This document shows positions 6,089 through 11,278 of a stretch of 11,278 nucleotides of DNA, one piece after another (position 1 is the first letter of the stretch; each line of letters starts with the position of its first letter). A program made the translations under genes and the position numbers. The stretch comes from Bacillota bacterium. GTDB taxonomy: Bacteria; Bacillota; Clostridia; Peptostreptococcales; Anaerovoracaceae. Under the pieces are notes generated by a model, which saw nothing but the letters and a program-made list of their open reading frames with translations, had not been told where the DNA came from and searched no databases. Location: the NCBI GenBank assembly GCA_029219125.1, contig JAQXSU010000091.1, forward strand, positions 1 to 11,278, given 5' to 3'.

Positions 6089-7483
6089 TTATTCTCTGTT
6101 CTGCGGAATGTCAGGAATGCCTGCGAATCCCTTTGCCAGATCTTCATCGGTCGGGATGTAGTCGCACATTTCGCCGTCATTGAATTTCTGATATGCCACC
6201 AGATCGAAGTAGCCGGTGCCGGTGAGACCAAATACGATGGTCTTTTCTTCGCCGGTTTCCTTGCACTTCAGTGCTTCGTCGATCGCAGCCTTGATGGCGT
6301 GGCTGCTTTCCGGTGCAGGCAGGATGCCTTCTACTCTGGCAAACTCTTCTGCAGCAGCGAAGACTTCTGTCTGTTCTACGGCTCTTGCTTCCATATATCC
6401 GTCATGATACAGCTGAGACAGTGTGGAACTCATGCCGTGGAACCGGAGACCGCCTGCGTGGTTAGCAGATGGGATGAAACCACTGCCCAGGGTGTACATC
6501 TTTGACAGCGGACAGATCATGCCGGTATCACAGAAGTCATACTTGAACTGGCCGCGGGTGAAGCTCGGGCAGGATGCCGGTTCTACTGCGATGATTCTGT
6601 AGTCCGCTTCCCCTCTCAGCTTTTCCCCCATAAACGGTGCGATCAGTCCGCCCAGGTTGGAACCGCCGCCTGCACAGCCGATGATGATGTCCGGCTTGAT
6701 GCCGTATTTATCCAGAGCCACTTTGGTTTCCAGACCGATGATGGACTGGTGGAGCAGAACCTGATTCAGCACACTGCCCAGTACGTATCTGTATCCTTCG
6801 TGGGTCGTAGCAACTTCTACTGCTTCGGAGATGGCGCATCCCAGGCTACCTGTGGTTCCGGGATGTTCGGCCAGGATCTTCTTGCCAACTTCTGTGCTCA
6901 TGGACGGAGATGGTGTTACATCTGCACCATAGGTTCGCATCACTTCACGGCGGAACGGCTTCTGCTCATAAGATACCTTTACCATGAACACCTTGCAGTC
7001 CAGTCCAAGATAGCTGCATGCCATGGACAGAGCAGTACCCCACTGACCTGCACCGGTCTCGGTGGTAACGCCCTTCAGCCCCTGCTTCTTGGCATAGTAG
7101 GCCTGGGCGATGGCAGAATTCAGCTTGTGGCTTCCGCTGGTGTTGTTTCCTTCGAATTTATAGTAGATCTTCGCCGGTGTTCCCAGCTTTTCTTCCAGAC
7201 AGTATGCACGAACCAGCGGGGCCGGACGGTACATTTTATAGAAATCACGGATTTCCTGCGGGATTTCAACGTACGCCGTCTCGTCGTCCAGTTCCTGCCG
7301 GACCAGCTCTTCACAAAATACGCCGGAAAGCTCTTCGGCGGTCATCGGCTGGCAGGTTTCCGGGTTCAGCAGCGGTGCAGGTTTCACCTTCATATCGCTG
7401 CGCACATTATACCATGCCTTCGGCATTTCTTCTTCACTCAGATAAATTTTGTAAGGGATTTTCTGTTCATTCTTCGTTGTCAT
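6089..7483 (-). CDS. trpB: Tryptophan synthase beta chain, TrpB2-like
   Basis: A 464-aa PLP enzyme of the TrpB-like (TrpB2, TIGR01415-type) group, longer at the N-terminus than classical TrpB of about 400 aa. The Schiff-base lysine is K120 in SGSHKLNSAIAQ, the catalytic glutamate is E142 in TETGAGQWGTAL, and the PLP phosphate loop is GGGSN at 272-276. TrpB enzymes condense indole with serine to give tryptophan. No trpA or other trp gene is adjacent, so this copy may salvage indole or work with a distant TrpA. The ATG at 7481-7483 has GGAGGAAAAGACA in front; in-frame codons further upstream run through the T-box terminator and are not used. Regulation by a tRNA-Trp T-box is directly supported by the leader and confirms a link to tryptophan supply. 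Confidence 0.94.
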   Translation of the reverse strand: MTTKNEQKIPYKIYLSEEEMPKAWYNVRSDMKVKPAPLLNPETCQPMTAEELSGVFCEELVRQELDDETAYVEIPQEIRDFYKMYRPAPLVRAYCLEEKLGTPAKIYYKFEGNNTSGSHKLNSAIAQAYYAKKQGLKGVTTETGAGQWGTALSMACSYLGLDCKVFMVKVSYEQKPFRREVMRTYGADVTPSPSMSTEVGKKILAEHPGTTGSLGCAISEAVEVATTHEGYRYVLGSVLNQVLLHQSIIGLETKVALDKYGIKPDIIIGCAGGGSNLGGLIAPFMGEKLRGEADYRIIAVEPASCPSFTRGQFKYDFCDTGMICPLSKMYTLGSGFIPSANHAGGLRFHGMSSTLSQLYHDGYMEARAVEQTEVFAAAEEFARVEGILPAPESSHAIKAAIDEALKCKETGEEKTIVFGLTGTGYFDLVAYQKFNDGEMCDYIPTDEDLAKGFAGIPDIPQNRE

Positions 7484-7528
7484 TGTCTTTTCCTCCGTTT
7501 TCTTTTCAATGAGTATGGGCCAGGCAAT

Positions 7529-7562
7529 AAAAAATCCTGTCCCTGAATCTGCTGGGACAGGA
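7529..7562 (-). terminator. T-box attenuator terminator
   Basis: TCCTGTCCC and GGGACAGGA (plus-strand 7535-7543 and 7554-7562) form a perfect 9-bp stem with a 10-nt loop. Six T follow on the minus strand (7529-7534). It lies between the T-box sequence and the trpB ribosome site, as expected for transcription attenuation. Confidence 0.93.
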
Positions 7563-7814
7563 TGAAAATCAACCTGCGGTGCCACCCGGCTTGACGCTTT
7601 CCGCGCCCTACTCATCGCGTACTATCATACGCAGCTCTTTGATCACGGAGGAGTTACTCCGTCTCCCCTACTTCCGCCTGCAAAATCTCTGCCTGCAGAT
7701 CGTTTCGGCTCACCCTCAGGAGCCCATTCCCCTCTATGGTGCATACCGCAATCCCACCGCCTGCGGCTCTCTGTGATGTCCTGTATAGAAAGTACTTACT
7801 CTCCTTCATCGGTT
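7529..7814 (-). promoter_or_regulatory. T-box riboswitch, tRNA-Trp specific, upstream of trpB
   Basis: On the minus strand the leader has the full T-box set. Stem I begins with GGAG (7801-7804) and the AGTAAGTA specifier-loop side (7793-7800). CTTTCTAT (7785-7792) pairs with ATAGAGGG (7730-7737). The opposite loop side reads GAATGGG, placing UGG (7724-7726) as specifier before the closing CTCC (7719-7722). The distal part has AGAGAGCCGCA and GGTGGGA. The T-box proper, TGGCACCGCA, is at 7575-7584; its UGGC bulge implies a tRNA with discriminator G, as in bacterial tRNA-Trp. The terminator follows. Uncharged tRNA-Trp should favour antitermination and turn trpB on. Confidence 0.95.
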
Positions 7815-7820
7815 TACTGC

Positions 7821-7850
7821 ATTATAGCACCTTAACGGGTTATTTGTCAA
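7821..7850 (-). promoter_or_regulatory. Strong sigma-A promoter of trpB
   Basis: Consensus TTGACA (7845-7850) and TATAAT (7821-7826) on the minus strand, 18 bp apart. The predicted start near 7814 is just before T-box stem I. Constitutive strength fits control by attenuation downstream. Confidence 0.9.
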
Positions 7851-7928
7851 CAAAAAATTCAAATTTTTTTATGTTTTTTTGTGATGCTCCCACAATTCAT
7901 ACAGTCTGGTACTTTTCCAAAAGTCTTC

Positions 7929-7957
7929 TTGCACCCCTTTCCTTCATGGTGTAAAAT
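7929..7957 (+). promoter_or_regulatory. Promoter of the DUF368-CofE-like-amidase unit
   Basis: TTGCAC (7929-7934) and TAAAAT (7952-7957), 17 bp apart; predicted start near 7964. This excludes the in-frame ATG at 7963 as the translation start. A 10-base repeat, TGTGATGCTC, lies upstream (7880-7889) and again in the leader (7984-7993). Confidence 0.6.
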
Positions 7958-8046
7958 ATAAGATGGATGTTTGTCTTTTTCTCTGTGATGCTCAGATATG
8001 CACCATGCAGACAGACAGAAAAGGGAAAAGAGGTATTTTGAAAGAA

Positions 8047-8925
8047 ATGGAAGATTCGAAAGAGAAAAGTACAATTCCATCCCGCGGAAATCGGAACCGG
8101 ATCCTGCTGCTGATCCTTCAGGGCGTGATTATCGGCATCGGCGGGATCCTCCCGGGTGTCAGCGGAGGTGTTCTCTGCGTCATATTCGGCCTGTATCAGC
8201 CTGTGATTGAGGTTCTGTCAAATCCGATCACAAATCTGAAAAAGTACTGGAGGATTATTATTCCGGCGGGCATCGGTGTCGGTCTGGGATTTCTGGGCTG
8301 TGCCGGGCTGGTCAGCACTTTCATGGAGCGAAACAGCCAGGCGGCAATCTGCGTATTCATCGGCCTGATCGTCGGCATGCTGCCGGATCTGTGGAAGGAT
8401 GCCGGCCGGGAAGGCAGAAGAGGAGCTTCGCTCCCCGCCCTGGTCATCAGTTTCCTGGTGTTCCTCGGCCTGCTGTTGTTTCTGCGCACCGGTATTTCCA
8501 TGGAAATTACGCCAAGCACTGGCTGGTACGTATTCTGCGGCATTGCCTGGGGTCTTTCTATCGTGGTTCCGGGGCTTTCCTCCTCATCCATGCTGATTTT
8601 TTTCGGTCTTTACCAGCCTATGCTGGAAGGCATGGCAAGACTTGATTTCAGTGTTCTGATCCCGCTGGGAATCGGGGCCTGTCTTATCGTGTTTACACTG
8701 TCCAGAGCTGTGAATCGTTTCTTCGCAAAGCACTACGCTCTGGCATCTCATATTATTTTAGGCATTGTCATCGCCACTACGGTGATGATTGTTCCAACGG
8801 AATTTTCCGGTACATCGGGCCTGCTGATCTGTCTGGCATGCACGGCAGGCGGTGTACTGGCTGCAGCAGGCATTAACCGGCTCTGCAGCAGGATAGCAGA
8901 ACAGCGAATGGCAGAAAATCAATAA
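8047..8925 (+). CDS. DUF368 membrane protein, polyprenyl-phosphate translocase (PopT) family
   Basis: A 292-aa polytopic membrane protein. Two internal repeats share a signature: LPGVSGG...FGLYQPVIEVLS (35-58) and VPGLSSS...FGLYQPMLEGMA (174-197), with about seven to nine hydrophobic segments in all. The paired PG(V/L)S motifs are the hallmark of DUF368. Members of that family have been shown to recycle undecaprenyl phosphate across the membrane (PopT), supporting cell-wall precursor cycling; that role here is inferred from family. The start is uncertain. AGAGGT (8029-8034) is close to a TTG at 8038 and rather far from the ATG at 8047; the ATG is reported. ATG 8005 has no ribosome site. The gene is followed after 19 bases by the CofE-like gene and is probably cotranscribed. 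Confidence 0.85.
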   Translation: MEDSKEKSTIPSRGNRNRILLLILQGVIIGIGGILPGVSGGVLCVIFGLYQPVIEVLSNPITNLKKYWRIIIPAGIGVGLGFLGCAGLVSTFMERNSQAAICVFIGLIVGMLPDLWKDAGREGRRGASLPALVISFLVFLGLLLFLRTGISMEITPSTGWYVFCGIAWGLSIVVPGLSSSSMLIFFGLYQPMLEGMARLDFSVLIPLGIGACLIVFTLSRAVNRFFAKHYALASHIILGIVIATTVMIVPTEFSGTSGLLICLACTAGGVLAAAGINRLCSRIAEQRMAENQ

Positions 8926-8944
8926 GAACAGAGAGGTTCAATGT

Positions 8945-10135
8945 ATGGAAAGAAGAATTGGAACAATTTCAAGAGGTCTTCGCGCACCGATTATCAAGGA
9001 AGGCGACGACCTGAAAAAGATCGTTGTAGATACCCTGCTGGAATGTGTGGAGAAGGGGGATTTTGAAATCGGCAGCAAGGATGTGCTGGCCGTGACGGAA
9101 TCCATTCTGGCACGCTCCCAGGCAAACTACGCTACGACTGACCAGCTGGCCAGCGATGTGCGTGCCAAGCTGGGCGGAGAAACCGTCGGCGTTGTATTCC
9201 CGATTCTGAGCAGAAACCGGTTTGCAATCTGCCTGCGCGGCATCGCCAAGGGAGCGAAAAAGGTTGTGCTCATGCTCAGCTACCCAAGCGACGAGGTGGG
9301 AAACCATCTGCTTGATATGGATCTGCTGGATGCTGCCGGTGTGGATCCGTACACCGACCTGCTGACCCAGGCGGAGTTTGAATTGAAGTTCGGCAAGTCC
9401 CGCCACACATTTACCGGCATCGACTATGTCAACTACTACAAATCCCTGATCGAAGAGGAAGGTGCGGAAGCAGAAATCATTTTCTGCAATAACCCGCGGC
9501 GCATCGTGGATTTTGCGAAGAATGTGCTTTGCGCAGACATTCACACCAGAGCCAGAAGCAAACGCCTGATCAAAGCTGCCGGTGCAGACGTGGTCCTGGG
9601 TATGGACGACCTGCTCACCGCTCCGGTGGACGGTTCCGGATGCAACCCGGACTATGGTATCCTGGGTTCCAATAAGGCAACCGAAACGACCATCAAGCTG
9701 TTCCCGACCGGCTGCCAGGAATTCGTGGATGCAGTGCAGGAGGAAATCAAAGCCCGCACCGGTAAGACGGTTGAAGTCATGGTCTACGGCGATGGTGCAT
9801 TCAAAGACCCTGTCGGCAAGATCTGGGAGCTGGCAGACCCTGTGGTTTCTCCTGGCTACACCAGCGGCCTCATCGGCCAGCCCAACGAACTGAAGCTGAA
9901 ATATCTGGCAGATAATGACTTCGCAGATCTGCGGGGTGATGATCTCAAACACGCCATTGAAGCGGCCATCAAAACCAAGGATGCGGATCTGACCGGCCAG
10001 ATGGCGACGGAAGGGACGACCCCGAGACGGCTGACGGACCTGCTGGGCTCCCTCTGTGACCTGACTTCCGGCTCCGGAGACAAGGGTACGCCGTTCATTT
10101 ACATTCAGGGATATTTCGATAACTATACCGACTAA
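8945..10135 (+). CDS. CofE-like protein (coenzyme F420-0:L-glutamate ligase family)
   Basis: A 396-aa protein that I recognise as the CofE-type family (F420_ligase domain) common in anaerobic Bacillota. The N-terminal GSKDVLAVTESILARSQANY (about 42-61) corresponds to the 'D.....T.KI....G' region of CofE, and SRNRFAICLRGIAKGAKK (about 94-111) to its core. The C-terminal half contains VMVYGDGAFKDPVGKIWELADP and ends in TPRRLTDLLGSLCDLTSGSGDKGTP. CofE adds gamma-linked glutamate to F420-0 using GTP, but archaeal CofE is about 250 aa. This protein is much longer and no other F420 gene is present, so it probably acts on something else. No signal peptide or membrane helix is visible. GAGAGG lies 8 bases before the ATG. 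It sits between the DUF368 and amidase genes. Confidence 0.8.
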   Translation: MERRIGTISRGLRAPIIKEGDDLKKIVVDTLLECVEKGDFEIGSKDVLAVTESILARSQANYATTDQLASDVRAKLGGETVGVVFPILSRNRFAICLRGIAKGAKKVVLMLSYPSDEVGNHLLDMDLLDAAGVDPYTDLLTQAEFELKFGKSRHTFTGIDYVNYYKSLIEEEGAEAEIIFCNNPRRIVDFAKNVLCADIHTRARSKRLIKAAGADVVLGMDDLLTAPVDGSGCNPDYGILGSNKATETTIKLFPTGCQEFVDAVQEEIKARTGKTVEVMVYGDGAFKDPVGKIWELADPVVSPGYTSGLIGQPNELKLKYLADNDFADLRGDDLKHAIEAAIKTKDADLTGQMATEGTTPRRLTDLLGSLCDLTSGSGDKGTPFIYIQGYFDNYTD

Positions 10136-10162
10136 AACGATACCGACGAAGGAGATTTTATC

Positions 10163-11053
10163 ATGTTAAAAATTCCATGCACGCAAAAAATTGATCATAT
10201 GTCCGCTTCCAATCCCCCTGCAGCACGCTGTAAGGATGGGGATACTGTCATCTTTGAAACGATGGACTGCTATGACGGGGCGGTTACCTGTGAAGGCATC
10301 CGCGACTGGGAAGGAAATAAGCAGGGAAAATACATGGCCAACCCTGCCACCGGCCCGCTGTTCGTAGAAGGCGCCATGCCCGGTGATGCGCTGGCTGTGG
10401 AAATCCTCGATATCCAGACCCGCGGCTGGGGTGCCATGGGTACCGGTTTCGGCGAAAATGCTTTCATCAACTATGACGGTGAATATGAGATGCGTGCGTT
10501 CAACTATGAGGACGGTTTCGTGAAGATTGGCGGCAAGCAGATCCCGGTAGACCATATGATCGGCGTCATCGGCGTGGCCCCTGCAGGTGAGCCGGTGCCG
10601 ACGGTTACACCGGATTCCCACGGCGGCAACATGGACTGCAACCGTATCGTCGTCGGTTCCAAAATTCTGTTCCCTGTGGCTGCAGAAGGCGGGCTTCTGG
10701 CCATGGGTGATCTGCATGCGCTGATGGGCGATGGAGAGGTCTTCGAATATGGGCTGGAAACTTCCGGCGAAGTGACTGTCCGGGTCAGTGTGGTGAAAAA
10801 TGCCATGAAGGAGCTGGCTATCAAACAACCGACCCTGTATCAGGGCGGCCGTGTCATGACCGTTGCTTCCGGCAAAACGTACGATGACGCAGTTCGACTG
10901 GCACTGGAGGCTATGTACGAATATCTGCTGGCTCACGGCTGGGACAAGGTGGAAGCCGGTATGCTCATGAGCATGAAATGCGACCTGGCCATCTGTCAGA
11001 TCGTCGATCCGCAGATCACGGTCCGGGCCATGCTGGATGAAAACCTGATTTAA
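10163..11053 (+). CDS. Acetamidase/formamidase family protein
   Basis: A 296-aa protein of the FmdA/AmdA family, metal-dependent amidases that release ammonia from formamide, acetamide or related small amides. Family stretches are NPATGPLFVEGAMPGD (60-75), MIGVIGVAPAG (132-142), TPDSHGGNMDCN (149-160) and GDLHALMGDGEV (182-193). The Asp and His residues in these are the likely metal and catalytic groups. It has the length of the short bacterial form (about 300 aa) and no signal peptide. GAAGGAG lies 8-9 bases before the ATG at 10163, 27 bases after the CofE-like gene, and a strong terminator follows. Cotranscription with the CofE-like gene suggests that the two act on linked amide substrates, but this is inference; the substrate is unknown. 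Confidence 0.9.
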   Translation: MLKIPCTQKIDHMSASNPPAARCKDGDTVIFETMDCYDGAVTCEGIRDWEGNKQGKYMANPATGPLFVEGAMPGDALAVEILDIQTRGWGAMGTGFGENAFINYDGEYEMRAFNYEDGFVKIGGKQIPVDHMIGVIGVAPAGEPVPTVTPDSHGGNMDCNRIVVGSKILFPVAAEGGLLAMGDLHALMGDGEVFEYGLETSGEVTVRVSVVKNAMKELAIKQPTLYQGGRVMTVASGKTYDDAVRLALEAMYEYLLAHGWDKVEAGMLMSMKCDLAICQIVDPQITVRAMLDENLI

Positions 11054-11068
11054 CGTTTACTGTAATAG

Positions 11069-11104
11069 AAAGCGCCGACTCGAAATGGGAGCCGGCGCTT
11101 TTTT
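11069..11104 (+). terminator. Intrinsic terminator after the amidase gene
   Basis: AAGCGCCG (11069-11076) pairs perfectly with CGGCGCTT (11093-11100), with a short inner CTC/GAG pairing, and the T tract runs to 11104. It closes the DUF368-CofE-like-amidase unit and faces the converging xpt gene. Confidence 0.92.
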
Positions 11105-11129
11105 GCTCAATATTGCTTTTCTGTTTATT

Positions 11130-11278
11130 CTATTGCGCCCGGAAGGTGATTGCTCCGGTTGCGGGATCCATGGCGTCAACGATAGCAAGGGATTCCAGCT
11201 GGTATCCAAGATTGCGGATAATCTTGCCGCCGTTCTGAAAGCCTTTTTCTACGGCGATGCCGATGCCCTCCACGGTTC
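11130..11278 (-). CDS. xpt: Xanthine phosphoribosyltransferase, C-terminal part (partial)
   Basis: The last 48 codons of a gene that begins beyond the right edge. The peptide TVEGIGIAVEKGFQNGGKII followed by RNLGYQLESLAIVDAMD and ending ITFRAQ matches the end of Xpt, where 'G.GI.IEK.FQ.G...L...GY...SLA.I' is characteristic. Xpt converts xanthine and PRPP to XMP in purine salvage in the cytoplasm. The stop is TAG (complement of 11130-11132). The PRPP-binding loop is outside the window, so activity cannot be judged. In Bacillota xpt is often preceded by a purine riboswitch, which would also lie outside. Confidence 0.78.
   Translation of the reverse strand, partial: TVEGIGIAVEKGFQNGGKIIRNLGYQLESLAIVDAMDPATGAITFRAQ

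Noticed and set aside
7484..7615. 44-codon N-terminal extension of trpB
   Set aside because: It would translate through the T-box and terminator. The ATG at 7483 has a strong ribosome site and gives a family-typical start.
7963..8046. Longer DUF368 start at ATG 7963 or ATG 8005
   Set aside because: 7963 lies at the predicted transcription start and neither has a ribosome site. The true start is probably ATG 8047 or TTG 8038.
8969..9952. 327-aa open frame opposite the CofE-like gene
   Set aside because: Shadow of the well-supported plus-strand gene; no family resemblance and no ribosome site.
8945..10135. Coenzyme F420 biosynthesis in this organism
   Set aside because: The CofE-like protein alone is not evidence; no other F420 gene is visible and the family is common in bacteria not known to make F420.

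Overview
The window looks like chromosomal DNA of a strictly anaerobic member of the Bacillota (Firmicutes), of fairly high GC content by eye. The main evidence is a complete tRNA-responsive T-box leader, strong AGGAGG-type ribosome binding sites, TTGACA/TATAAT-type promoters (several with an extended TG -10), and a gene for a tungstopterin aldehyde:ferredoxin oxidoreductase. I cannot fix the genus; Negativicutes and Clostridia are both possible. There are no rRNA or tRNA genes, no CRISPR array and no insertion sequence. The genes look native.

Left part (1-1774): the start of a MATE-family efflux transporter (minus, cut by the window edge) with a promoter, tandem upstream repeats and a leader hairpin; a GH18 hydrolase of the YaaH/SleL type (minus); and a divergent small three-helix membrane protein resembling a single PQ-loop/SemiSWEET unit (plus).

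Centre (1955-5962, plus): an apparent operon encoding a tungsten-type aldehyde:ferredoxin oxidoreductase, a MoaD/ThiS-like small protein overlapping it by 8 bases, a polyferredoxin with four [4Fe-4S] motifs, and an iron-dependent alcohol dehydrogenase. Together these could interconvert carboxylate, aldehyde and alcohol using ferredoxin and NAD(P)H. A terminator that may work in both directions separates it from the convergent trpB.

Minus strand 6089-7850: a stand-alone TrpB2-type tryptophan synthase beta chain behind a T-box. I can read a UGG specifier and a UGGC acceptor-pairing bulge in it, both matching tRNA-Trp. This implies expression on tryptophan starvation.

Right part (7929-11104, plus): a three-gene unit from its own promoter, encoding a DUF368 membrane protein (polyprenyl-phosphate translocase family), a CofE-like (F420-0:gamma-glutamyl ligase family) protein and an acetamidase/formamidase family protein, closed by a strong terminator. 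The joint role of these three is unknown and is the least explained system here. The window ends in the C-terminal part of xanthine phosphoribosyltransferase (minus).
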